A stretch of DNA of 64,000 bases from Sparassis latifolia (Eukaryota; Basidiomycota; Agaricomycetes; Polyporales; Sparassidaceae). Below are positions 11,640 through 21,167 of the stretch, one piece after another. Below the pieces are notes generated by a model, which saw nothing but the letters and a program-made list of their open reading frames with translations, did no database searches and was not told the DNA's origin. The translations under genes were made by a program, and so were the position numbers. The stretch is from positions 2,914,001 through 2,978,000 of the forward strand of contig CM031555.1 of the NCBI GenBank assembly GCA_018466975.1. Direction: 5' to 3'. Within the stretch, counting starts at the first letter, position 1. Each line of letters opens with the position of its first letter.

Positions 11640-12970
11640 CGGCTGCTCCTGCAGTTGTGCATGAGCATGCACAAGCGCCGCATTCTCCTATACATTGAGA
11701 AACATGTCAGTATAGCTACACCGCCCTTCGTCCATATCGTGCACATACATTATTGTCAGCCTGTCAGCCTATCAACCTCAGCGTGTACAATCGACCTGGC
11801 GCGATCTGGCTGTAACCGCACGGGTGCGTTAATGTCAAGGGTCTTCAGAAATTTTTACGCGTAAGGTAGTCAATAACCAAATCGGCTGCAATTCGATTGT
11901 ATCCCACTCTGGTATGCAACCGGCGCAAAAGGGCAATGAAACAAACCGTCCGCAGCTTGGCTACCTATACTATAGCTAAAGATAACGAGGACCCCACAAG
12001 AATAAATAACAATGAAACTACAAAAGAGAGTGAACTACACTACAACATTACTAAAGGCTCCAGGCCACATAGCGAATGACAAGCGCTATGGCCGAGAGAT
12101 GGTGGTGGAACGAGAACAAGAGGAAAGAAATGCCCATTCCACCTCCAGCGGAGTTTTGACGCATCCCGCCGCTTTGTCCTCACAAATAAGGCAGCCACAC
12201 ATCACGGGCCACTTGTCACGAGCCGCTTGTCATGAGCCGCTTCTCAGCCTCTGTTTGTCTTGCACAAATAGACCGTGTGCGCCATCTGGACGCTGTCCAG
12301 AATTTGGGCACCTTCTTCCTTGCCTTCGAATTTCCATCATCCCTGCGATATCGGCCAGTTCTTCCGTCGCCATGTCTGCCTCCTCCTCCTCGCCCATGCC
12401 CTCCTCGCCGTTGTCGTTGTCGACGCCATCGCCCTCTTCTGCTCCAGTGCCATCGTCGCTGCCCTTTTCCTCGCCCACTTCGATGCCCTGAGGGCTTCCT
12501 CGTAACGCCCTCTTCTGCGCAGGTGCCCTCTTCCTCGCTGAGCCGTTCTCGTGCGCGCTGCCACGCCTGTTTGAATTAGGGGCTAATAGTATACATTGTA
12601 TTAGAACCTGTATCATAGCCATCCGAGCCACATCTCTGATGATTGAGCGCCATATTGGGTTTGTACCAAACATAAACATAAGAACCGCAAAAACGCACCA
12701 TTAATTGGCACCTGAGCCGCTAGAACAACCCACAGGCCAATATTGGCTCTGCTTGAAAGCCCAGAACCGTACGTTGTTGCCCATGGATGCATCGTCCACG
12801 GCTCACTCTGGCTATACAGATATTACAGATGCTACATAACGATCACTCGCAAATACCGGTCCTTCGTTAAGGTCTCGACGTCTCCACTTTCTACAATACC
12901 TGGCGCGTATTCATGGAATGGTCGGAAATTACGAGGATCGACCACCTGAGCGTACCATGTGAGTGCTCTA
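11640..12970. repeat. left arm of a 1.33 kb inverted duplication
   Basis: The arm is nearly identical, with a few point differences and small indels, to the reverse complement of 17271-18606. Identity ends abruptly at GAGTGCTCTA (12961-12970) on the inner side and fades gradually on the outer side near the CTGCTCCTGCAG at 11643. It contains the last exon of the 189-aa gene on the minus strand, an acidic open frame (12230-12679) and a terminal coiled-coil-like exon (around the CATGAGCATGCAC at 11660). No target-site duplication is visible, so segmental duplication is preferred over a long-TIR transposon. Confidence 0.9.
12230..12679 (-). CDS. acidic low-complexity open frame inside the left arm
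   Basis: The 149-codon frame has an ATG, a basic half (HENGSARKRAPAQKRAL) and an acidic Asp/Glu/Gly-rich half (DNDNGEEGMGEEEE). The same frame is open in the right arm at 17564-18013 with only a few substitutions, but the arms are so similar that conservation is weak evidence of coding. No domain is recognised. Confidence 0.25.
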   Translation of the reverse strand: MFMFGTNPIWRSIIRDVARMAMIQVLIQCILLAPNSNRRGSAHENGSARKRAPAQKRALRGSPQGIEVGEEKGSDDGTGAEEGDGVDNDNGEEGMGEEEEADMATEELADIAGMMEIRRQGRRCPNSGQRPDGAHGLFVQDKQRLRSGS

Positions 12971-13574
12971 GTCCCACCGCGATGCACCCCACTTACATGA
13001 CATTTGCCATGTACACCGAGCTGTGCTGCGACCTGAAGAAGATTCAGGCTTCCGTCTTGGGAGCAGTGGCATTCAATTTCCCGTATAGCTTTCCAGTCTT
13101 TAACTTTCGCAAAGAGCTTGATATGAACGACTTTGGCCTGCTCATCGTTCAGCTTCCGTGCTGGGATCTTGATGCACAGGACTACGTTGGGCTTCTCCGC
13201 GATAGGTGAGTCAGTACGTTTTCTCGTCTCACCACAATTCAAGAGGTCATACCTGATCTTCGCGAGCCTTCTTGTTAGTTCTCGCATCTTTTTCCGTAAA
13301 CTCTGCGGGAGCCAATCGTTTACCGATCGTGGAATAAATACACGAAGTGTCTCGGTCGCGAAGGCCTGAAGGGGCTGGAGGAGGCATGCCAGAGGGTTGC
13401 AGGTGAGCTTGTTTAGGGCTTTGCGATCGCTCCCGCTCTCCCGAGAGAGCACGTTTGCTGGCTGGCCGCGCCACCGTCCCGCCGTCTGCGGGTGCATTTG
13501 ACTATAACATTGGTCACCACATGGTTGAACGTTGCAATCATAGGCTTACATGCTTGTATGTCAGACGTACTCAT
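12832..13574 (-). CDS. hypothetical 189-aa protein
   Basis: Four exons, 13550-13574, 13253-13485, 12997-13194 and 12832-12945, join with GTAAGC, GTATGA and GTAAGT donors; the coding length is 570 nt, divisible by three. The N-terminal half is Ser/Pro/Arg-rich with a nuclear-like basic stretch (KDARTNKKAREDQ). The C-terminal half is a compact domain beginning KPNVVLCIKIPARKLNDEQA and including FAKVKDWKAIREIECH and VVDPRNFRPFHEYAPGI. No family is recognised. Its ATG overlaps the stop of the preceding minus-strand frame by 4 nt (ATGA). The last exon and part of the last intron are duplicated in the right arm of the inverted duplication. Confidence 0.6.
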
Positions 13575-13942
13575 TTTGCTCGTCGCTCCGCGTTGCACTC
13601 TTCGGGCGATTTACGCTTGCGTGCGATCTCCGATGTTAACTTCTCAAGAGGTGCTGAGGCCGCGGTATCCTCGTGTGTGTAAGGACCGAGCGTTGGAGCT
13701 GCAGGGCATGTCGCTAACTACTGTAAGTGCCTTCTGCTATGTTCGCTGTGAGATTTACTCACATATTTCCAGAGTGCATCGATGTAGTCATGCTTTACTG
13801 CGTTCGACCGGCCAGTTGGTGTGACCGTTAAATTGTGCTTGTTGCAGAGTTTCGTAAGTATGTCCACCGTGTACCTGCTGAAAGTTGATTTACTGTACTT
13901 TTTCCATAGCAGTGTCTGTTCAGCTCGTTTGAGGTCGAACAT
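13571..13942 (-). CDS. SAP-like domain hypothetical protein
   Basis: Exon 1 (13763-13942) starts MFDLKRAEQTLLWKKYSKS and continues YTVDILTKLCNKHNL...GRSNAVKHDYIDALWKYV. This helix-turn-helix spacing resembles a SAP domain, a DNA-binding helical hairpin. A GTGAGT donor leads to exon 2 (13571-13717), giving a basic tail EIARKRKSPEECNAERR before a TGA. The product is 108 residues if the acceptor at 13718-13719 is used; the nearby CAG acceptor would stop immediately. The frame could equally be the 5' part of one longer gene with the downstream 189-aa frame, broken by a 1-nt shift. Confidence 0.45.
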
Positions 13943-14106
13943 GGTCAGTGGTCTACGGTTGCCTGATTCTTTTGTATATGTCAGTCGCCTGCAATCCTTA
14001 TGGAGTGTGCGACTTGAATTGGTAAGACTATTGTTCTATTGTCCACTGCGACTTAGCGTGAAGGCGCGACCTCTCCCGGCTTTGAGCTTCCCCATCCACG
14101 ACCAGC

Positions 14107-14845
14107 ATGCCCCAACTGCCGATAACGAAACATTGCATCCAGCGCCAGTACCAACCCTCATCGGGATGCGTGCATTTCGATGCTGAATGCCTTCTCACTC
14201 CTCCTCCCTCATCGGCAAGGTCGAAATTCCACCTTATCAAGCCTCAATCAGATGTTCAGGCTGGCACACGCCAAAGCATTGCTAGCGACGCGCATTCCCC
14301 AGGAGCTGATGCAGCAGCATCAGAACCCGTCATCCCTAAGCCTGACGGCCAAGTAGGTCACCCAGGCTGAGGAGGTTACATGCTTAGCGATGAGTTAGGG
14401 AGACACGGGTGGGATACCGCGAAGTATGACAAGTTTCTGGTATGAAGCATATCTTGCAATGTTTTCAAAGACTGTAGCTGACTAGCAAGTACAGAAGGAC
14501 ATCGGTAACTTGGCAGTCAGGTATTTGGAATTGGACAAGACAATCTTGAAACAGAATCAGACGATGTTGGACGCAGTGTATGCCCAGGTACATCGGGTAG
14601 TTGCATACGCGATCGGCACTGACGGTTACAGAACTTCATCAGGCTACGAAGCTCTATCCCCAGCTCGCGCACTACGAGAAGAGTTGGCCGGTCAGAGATG
14701 TTCTGAAGACCAAGTTAGGAAACATGACCTACATGACCAAGAAGGATAGGGGGAAGGAGCAGGAGGCCCGCGCATCTGTAAGTATAGTTTGAACCTCAAA
14801 TGACCGATGCTTATTTGTCTGCAGGTTGCACCGGCCGTGTTGTAA
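14107..14845 (+). CDS. hypothetical 179-aa protein
   Basis: Five exons, 14107-14352, 14395-14439, 14495-14587, 14643-14777 and 14825-14845, join in phase with canonical GT-AG introns of 42-55 nt; the total is 540 nt. Exon 1 is Pro/Ser/Ala-rich. The spliced C-terminal half is a clear helical domain: LGRHGWDTAKYDKFL, KDIGNLAVRYLELDKTILKQ and LYPQLAHYEKSWPVRDVLK, with a basic tail (MTKKDRGKEQEA). I recall similar Tyr-Glu-x-x-Trp-Pro-Val segments in unnamed Agaricomycete proteins. It is divergently oriented from the SAP-like and 189-aa genes, separated by about 160 bp, so the trio could share a control region. No function is assigned. Confidence 0.6.
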
Positions 14846-15046
14846 AATATCCTGCATTGTTGTACTGCTCTCGATTTTAGTCATGAATGTAGACTCAATT
14901 GTTTGGATTCGAGCGGCGCCCTACATGCGCTCATGTAGCGTTATCCCATGTTGTTTCCAGATCTGCGCTGTACGAGTCGACCCCATTTGCACCAATGGTC
15001 AGTAAAGTTATAAGTCGGCTGTCCTGGGCTGCTGCCTGAATGAGGG

Positions 15047-15448
15047 ATACTAAGGCTCACAAGATCGTCGGCATGCCCAGTCAGCAGTAACACAAAAGTA
15101 ACGCATATGTCACAGACAGTAACGCGTGCCGTTTTGTTACTCCGCTCAGCAGCCTAATGCGCGAAGGTCGTGACCGTGTCATTGTGAACGCCACCACTTG
15201 AAACCCCACTGCCGACACTCGCGGCAGACTTCGGCCAGTGACTAGCCAGCGTGAGTCTGCATTACATTGGAGGTCAAGAAGGGACTCCTCCAATACCGAT
15301 CCGTTTGAGCTCGTTCAACCTCAAGAATGTTGTAGTACTATAAAATCATACATTTAAGAGATAACTAAGTGGTAGAGGCAGGGGAAAGGGCTAATTGAGC
15401 GAGGTGCCGACTTGGGGGGCATGCCGACGATCTTGTGAGCCATAGTAT
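15047..15448. mobile_element. candidate MITE with 31 bp terminal inverted repeats
   Basis: The left end reads ATACTAAGGCTCACAAGATC and continues through CGTCGGCATGCCC; the right end is its reverse complement with one mismatch. The 402 bp between the ends has no coding frame. No clean target-site duplication flanks it. A related GGCTGATCTCGCAAGACAAT motif occurs in the tandem repeat at 1.1-1.3 kb, so the termini may belong to a family linked to the small coiled-coil genes. Confidence 0.55.
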
Positions 15449-15674
15449 TGATTGCAGCACACATTCACCTCCACCTTCACCGAGCTTCAGTCTTTCCACG
15501 ACGGGAGCAGACGATACATTGAATTTATAAGTAGACAACAAACACGACTGACAATCTCCATACGGTCCCTCAGCGAAACGCCCCATGCACAGCCGACTGC
15601 CTCCCAACAGCCTTATGGCACCTACATGCACATCTGATCAGTCAAGTAATGTACTGACTCGTCAAAGACTTACG

Positions 15675-15948
15675 TTAGATGCCAGTAACATTGCAGGAGC
15701 GCGGCATGGAGGAGAGCAATGTACCTCCCTTGCCGCTGACAGGGAAGACCTCGCAAACGAGCATCATGGACCGGTCTACATCCTCGACGAGCTGCTTGGT
15801 CCGATATACGCTGGCCCTAAGGGTCCGAACCTCCTCCTGTAAGTCACTAATGGAGGACACCGAGGCCATGTAAGTGCTCTCTGTAAACAATGTTAATATC
15901 GATTCAAGTCAAAATGTATAATCATCACTTACGACCATGACTAGCCAT
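15675..15948 (-). CDS. small coiled-coil hypothetical protein, copy 2
   Basis: Exon 1 is 15933-15948 and exon 2 is 15675-15880, with a GTAAGT donor and TTTACAG acceptor. The reading is MASHGQSTYMASVSSISDLQ followed by a helical segment (EEVRTLRASVYRTKQLVEDV). It shares leader, first exon, intron and SISDLQ motif with the gene at 658-981 but lacks the long PPS tail, ending RSCNVTGI. As there, a GTAAG motif follows the stop directly. The upstream leader with its ACC microsatellite is also conserved. Confidence 0.6.
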
Positions 15949-16666
15949 GAGGATCAGTTTGGACAGCAGTGGGGGAATGGTGGTGGTGGTGGTGGTATGC
16001 TCCGAATGTGAGATGGGGAAAGACTTGGAGACACCGCAATATATATAGGCATAGTCATGAGACCCTATTATATAATTATAGGTGGAATACTATTAGTGAC
16101 CGACATGCCCCAGAAGGGTGATACTTCTTTCTATGCAGTTTGAGCATTCCATATGCTACAGAAAAAATATCTGAAGCCGAAGACAGTCGGGCAACATGGC
16201 ACAATATATTTCCTTCGATCATCGGCATGTCGCGACACTTTTAATACAAAATTTTATACAAAATCCCACTATCCTGATTTCTACTTAGCTGTGAAGCTTT
16301 GAAGGGTTCTAGCAATGACAGAAGCAGTGTGAAAATCTAACCCTTTTTTTCAATGGCCGGGAAAGAACTTATTTTATAAATCTTTACCTTAAATTCACAA
16401 TGAATTGTGTGCTGGGTATGGGATAGTGGAAGAGGGTCCATATGCTTTCGAGTCTCACGCGCGAGCTTCGCAAGCTTCGCAGGCTTCACCAGCGCCCACA
16501 TGATGAAAGAACTTGATAACGAATACATACATTCTCCGACGACAATGCAGCGCAAGATAACGATGAATACATTCTCGGATGACAAACTATACATGACCCA
16601 ACACACGAACAGCTAACCCCTAAAGGTTGCTCAGCGAACTAGTGGAGGAAGTGAATAAAGACTACA
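15949..16666. other. promoter-side flank and AT-rich spacer
   Basis: The first 120 bp are the conserved TATA/microsatellite leader of the copy-2 small gene on the minus strand (ATATATA near 16041). The remainder, to 16666, is AT-rich and shows no gene. Confidence 0.5.
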
Positions 16667-16939
16667 TCAGTACAATGTTGAACACGTGTATGCACTGTCA
16701 GCAATGACCTCTGCACAGAGAGAGTCCACGGCATCAGCTGTGGCATCTACTATTTGGCTGAGCTCCTCCGTGTGTTGTTCTGACTCATCTAAACATTTCC
16801 GCATCGCACGAATATCCGCAACTAACTGCATCGCATTCACTTGCGTATGCGCATGCTCACGCTTCAGGTCCTCGATCTCCTCCAGTAAGGACGTGCACGT
16901 GTCTGATGAAGGCGGACGGGATGTGCTCACCACGTCCAT
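16667..16939 (-). CDS. small coiled-coil hypothetical protein
   Basis: A 90-codon frame from the ATG at 16939 reads MDVVSTSRPPSSDTCTSLLE and then a long heptad-like helix (EEIEDLKREHAHTQVNAMQL, ESEQHTEELSQIVDATADAV). The design, a short Ser/Pro N-terminus followed by a coiled coil, resembles the 658-981 and 15675-15948 products, but no sequence relationship can be claimed. Upstream splicing is possible. Confidence 0.4.
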   Translation of the reverse strand: MDVVSTSRPPSSDTCTSLLEEIEDLKREHAHTQVNAMQLVADIRAMRKCLDESEQHTEELSQIVDATADAVDSLCAEVIADSAYTCSTLY

Positions 16940-17059
16940 CTCAGTACTAGATTTTGGACATTGGACCGAGGACACGGAGACCTGTAGGCGAGTAACATCA
17001 GCAACTGAAATGTGGACAGCGAACTTCCGCATCCACCTTGTCTGACATATTTGCAGCCG

Positions 17060-17409
17060 ACTTTTCGAAATTCTGAGGGAGTAGCGTGGACAGCGAAATC
17101 CGGGACGGATGGCAATGGGTTCGCATTATCAGCCTGGCAGCAGCAGGCAGGATATATAAAGGCAACATACCTGGGATTAGAAGCATTGTGCCGGATGGTT
17201 CCATGAATACCTGTCACGGAAGTCAACGAGAAGCACGGTGTCAGCACGGAATTCATGTAAGCGATGTGCGTAGAGCACTCACATGGTACGCTCAGGTGGT
17301 CGATCCTCGTAATTTCCGACCATTCCATGAATACGCGCCAGGTATTGTAGAAAGCGGAGACGTCGAGACCTTAACGAAGGACCGGTATTTGCGAGTGATC
17401 GTTATGTAG
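17060..17409 (+). pseudogene. partial second copy of the 189-aa gene (3' end)
   Basis: From 17271 the sequence is the inverted-duplication copy of the last intron and exon of the 189-aa gene, ending in the same DRYLRVIVM at a TAG at 17407-17409. The preceding bases still resemble the parent: EVNEKHGVSTEF corresponds to QVAAQLGVHGKCH, and the copied intron is about 12 nt shorter. Further upstream the frame (WTAKSGTDGNGFALSAW) has no counterpart in the parent and is interrupted by a TGA. It is a chimeric or truncated copy. Confidence 0.5.
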
Positions 17410-18606
17410 CATCTGTAATATCTGTATAGCCAGAGTGAGCCGTGGACGATGCATCCATGGGCAACAACATACGGTTCCGGGCTTTCAAGCAGAGCCAATA
17501 TATTGGCCTGTGGGTTGTTCTAGCAGCTCAGGCGCCAATTAATGGTGCGTTTTTGCGGTTCTTATGTTTATGTTTGGTACAAACCCAATATGGCGCTCAA
17601 TCATCAGAGATGTGGCTCGGATGGCTATGATACAGGTTCTAATACAATGTATACTATCAGCCCCTAATTCAAACAGGCGCGGCGGCGCGCACGAGAACGG
17701 CTCAGCGAGGAAGAGGGCACCTGCGCAGAAGAGGGCATTACGAGGAAGCCCTCAGGGCATCGAAGTGGGCGAGGAAAAGGGCAGCGACGATGGCACTGGA
17801 GCAGAAGAGGGCGATGGCGTCGACAACGACAACGGCGAGGAGGGCATGGGCGAGGAGGAGGAGGCAGACACGGCGACGGAAGAACTGGCCGATATCGCAG
17901 GGATGATGGAAATTCGAAGGCAAGGAAGAAGGTGCCCAAATTCTGGACAGCGTCCAGATGGCGCACACGGTCTATTTGTGCAAGACAAACAGAGGCTGAG
18001 AAGCGGCTCATGACAAGCGGCTCGTGACAAGTGGCCCGTGATGTGTGGCTGCCTTATTTGTGAGGGACAAAGCGACGGGATGCGTCAAAACTCCGCTGGA
18101 GGTGGAATGGGCATTTCTTTTCTCTTGTTCTCGTTCCACCACCATCTCTCGGCCATAGCGCTTGTCATTCGCTATGTGGCCTGGAGCCTTTAGTAATGTT
18201 GTAGTGTAGTTCACTCTCTTTTGTAGTTTCATTGTTATTTATTCTTGTGGGGTCCTCGTTATCTTTAGCTATAGTATAGGTAGCCAAGCTGCCGGACGGT
18301 TTGTTTCATTGCCCTTTTGCGCCGGTTGCATACCAGAGTGGGATACAATCGAATTGCAGCCGATTTGGTTATTGACTACCTTACGCGTAAAAATTTCTGA
18401 AGACCCTTGACATTAACGCACCCGTGCGGTTACAGCCAGATCGCGCCAGGTCGATTGTACACGCTGAGGTTGATAGGCTGACAGGCTGACAATAATGTAT
18501 GTGCACGATATGGACGAAGGGCGGTGTAGCTATACTGACATGTTTCTCAATGTATAGGAGAATGCGGCGCTTGTGCATGCTCATGCACAACTGCAGGAGC
18601 AGCTGC
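17271..18606. repeat. right arm of the 1.33 kb inverted duplication
   Basis: It is the reverse complement of 11640-12970. Differences include a handful of substitutions (for example Leu/Ser, Ser/Gly and Met/Thr in the shared acidic frame) and single-base indels. The arm ends about 210 bp before the KOW-protein ATG at 18820. The segment between the arms (12971-17270) holds the 5' exons of the 189-aa gene, the SAP-like and 179-aa genes, the MITE and two small coiled-coil genes. Confidence 0.9.
17564..18013 (+). CDS. acidic low-complexity open frame inside the right arm
   Basis: This is the right-arm counterpart of the frame at 12230-12679, 149 codons from an ATG, with the same basic-then-acidic layout. 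It may be a gene copied with the arm or simply an open frame in GC-rich sequence. Confidence 0.25.
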   Translation: MFMFGTNPIWRSIIRDVARMAMIQVLIQCILSAPNSNRRGGAHENGSARKRAPAQKRALRGSPQGIEVGEEKGSDDGTGAEEGDGVDNDNGEEGMGEEEEADTATEELADIAGMMEIRRQGRRCPNSGQRPDGAHGLFVQDKQRLRSGS

Positions 18607-18819
18607 TACATCGGAAATCTTCTCAGTGACACCTCATCACCAGCAGTGTGACGTTGAAGGACATTGCGCGTGTTACTCGGAAGTAATTGTACATGTGGGC
18701 TGATTGGTGATGAATGCCTCGTGGTCGAAGCCTCGTGTACTCCAAGCGATGTCTCATAAGATACGATTGCTCAAATCTAATGGACACTATCCCGACCTCT
18801 CAGTACCACTGACGCTGCC

Positions 18820-21167
18820 ATGTCTTCAAAGCGTGCGTGGAAAGCGGTAAGTACTGCAGTCGGTTCTTACGTTTTCAATCCTCATGCATGGAATGCCAAG
18901 AACCCATACTTGGATATCGAGGCTATAAATGCGACAACAAGGAGGAGGAGGAGGAGGAGGAAGAAGAAGAAGAGGAGGAGGAACTGGGTAAGTGTCTCAG
19001 CTGCATTATTGGATATATCTTACAGCTTGTTTCCAGCCGAGTTGCTCGCTGACGTCCAACGCACTCAACAAGCTCGGGCGCGTCTTGATAATGCATGTGT
19101 CGGCGACAATGCTGCTGACGCAGAAGCCATGGCCCGGTCTATTACGGAGAGAGACATGGCGGCTAGATGTGCACAGCGGGCCTCGCAGTCGGGTGGCGCA
19201 GTCGTCTCTCTTGCCCCCGATGAAATCCACCTTCAAGCCATGGAAAATGGTTTCCTCTCTCCTTGGGTGTGCATCTCGCGTGGTACATATAAGCACGATG
19301 TGGCCTTCGTGGAGTCGCGAGAGGACTCTCTCCTCCACGTCTGGGTGGTTCCGCGCTTGCCTACTACAAAAAAGTGGCAGCACGGAAGAACTTCTCAGCA
19401 ACCAATGCCGCCAGCATTACTGAAGGAGTTGTTCAGAGAGGCTGTGACAGAAAGTGAAGGTGATCGGCTGATACATATTCTCAAGGGCAAGAAGTTCAAA
19501 GGCGGCCTCCTGCAGCTCGAACTCACTTTGGACCAGGTGACTTTCGACGTCCACGCGACTCGAAATGACGTATTCGCCTTTAATGCGGCGAAATTCGTGC
19601 CAAAGACAGCGATAGCGAAGCTCATTCTATTCTGTGTTGACTTGAACCGCTGCAGGCACGCATGTGATCATTATACAGGGCGAGCAATGCAGCCTCATCG
19701 GTGTCGTGCATTCAGTCATTAATGGACAGGCTACGCTTAACCAATCTCTACCACGAAGTTGGATGATGAACTTTCGTCTCTCGTGCTACCTGTAACTCAG
19801 TTACACCCCCTTTGGGCAGTTGGCGATGCGGTCAAAGTTAAGACGGGCCTCCATGCGGGCTTGGAAGGGCAAGTGATTGCCGTGGATGATTTCGATGTCA
19901 CAATTGTTCACGTGAACAAAGTCGAGGTATGTTATGCACTTCTCATGCAATTGCAATCCTTAATAGCGGAACTTTCCTCAGCATGTATGTTCTACCTACA
20001 ATGATGCTTCCAAGTACTGAACTTTTCTCAGCGAACTAGAAACCCAATAACGGAGTCTTTCATACTTCTTCTGTGTTGGAAACCTCTGAGGTATGTCCCA
20101 CCAACTGCGACGTTATCGATGCTCAAAACTCGATATAGCATCATGTGTTACCCTGGGATCTCTTACTCACAGAGTCCAAGGCGGAATGGACCTCGATACA
20201 GCCGTCGGTGACAGTATCAAGGCCGGGAGAGCAGCGCCCCTCACGCTCTGAGATGCAAACAGAGGAAGAGGTGGAGATGGAGCTTGCCCTCAAGCATCCT
20301 GACCGACGGAATCCCGACATCGGGCGAGCGGTGCGTGTCATCAAAGGCCCTTTGAAGGGATTTGTAAGCACATTGCGAAACGTCACGCACCACGGCGATT
20401 ACGAGGTTGAGCTTGAAGCCAAGCTTTTAACCTCGAGGGCGTCCTCTTGTTCCAAAAGCCCGAGATCGCATTCCGGTCAGAAGAAAGGTAAGATTCATTA
20501 CTTGTAGTTCTGGTCATATCTAACTGCCTCATTGCAGGGGCAACATCGACACGGCGGAGCGTGGTCTGCTCCCTGAGTGGCCTCGGACCCCATTGGGCCA
20601 CGAATTAGAACCCGCGTCACACGACACAGATTCAGCGTGGGCATATTTGGTGGAACTTGATGGTGCGTAACCGTGCTGCCACTACCGAGTGTCCGCTGAA
20701 TCCACATTAGGACCCGATGGATCGATGTCTTCAGTCGAACCTAATGGTGCGTAGCCTCATCATCAACACAAAATGTCCGCTGAATTCACATCAGGACCCA
20801 ATGGATGGATGCTGGATGCGGCTGTGGCACCTGCATTCCATACTTATCGCTTCAAGTTCATGTGCACAGCCGGTCAACTCCGAGACAAGCTGATGACCAC
20901 GGTGAAGGAGCCTCCCAGTGAACGGCAAGGTGCGATCACGAATACCGGACGCGAAAGCTGGAATATGCCGATGTCTCTCTCCAAGACCTCGCCATATTAT
21001 GACCAGGCCCTGGCGATTATGCGATTGTGTGTAAGCGTGGCCCCAACTTCGGAGCGTACGGCAAAACGATGCGGGGCGTGGCAGACCCGCTTGTTCTAGT
21101 ACTGGAAGAAGGCGGCAGGACGCTTAGGGTGGATAGGGATGACTTGGCCCAGCTTGTGTGCAAATAA
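18820..21167 (+). pseudogene. KOW-repeat (Spt5-like) protein, degenerate
   Basis: Exon 1 is MSSKRAWKA (18820-18846) with a GTAAGT donor. Later segments show three KOW-type motifs: SPWVCISRGTYKHDVAFVES, VGDAVKVKTGLHAGLEGQVI and DIGRAVRVIKGPLKGFVSTL, and the frame ends LVLEEGGRTLRVDRDDLAQL at a TAA at 21165-21167. KOW motifs bind RNA or ribosomal/transcription complexes, as in Spt5/NusG. I recall this multi-KOW family as amplified in Agaricomycetes. The acidic N-terminal run, 14 consecutive Glu codons from an expanded GGA repeat (about 18938-18990), can be joined to the upstream LDIEA segment only through a frameshift, and several exon junctions do not keep phase, so the copy is probably inactive. 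Confidence 0.6.
18936..18992 (+). repeat. GGA/GAA microsatellite
   Basis: A run of GGA changing to GAA triplets lies in the KOW gene. It encodes poly-Glu in one frame and poly-Arg/Lys in another, and coincides with the apparent frameshift. Confidence 0.9.

Noticed and set aside
12232..12579. Ser/Pro-rich open frames on the opposite strand of the inverted arms
   Set aside because: They are complements of acidic low-complexity sequence with no start context, splice logic or domain.
11640..18606. Inverted arms as termini of one large transposon
   Set aside because: No target-site duplication, outer boundaries fade instead of ending sharply, and the arms carry pieces of ordinary spliced genes. 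Segmental duplication fits better.
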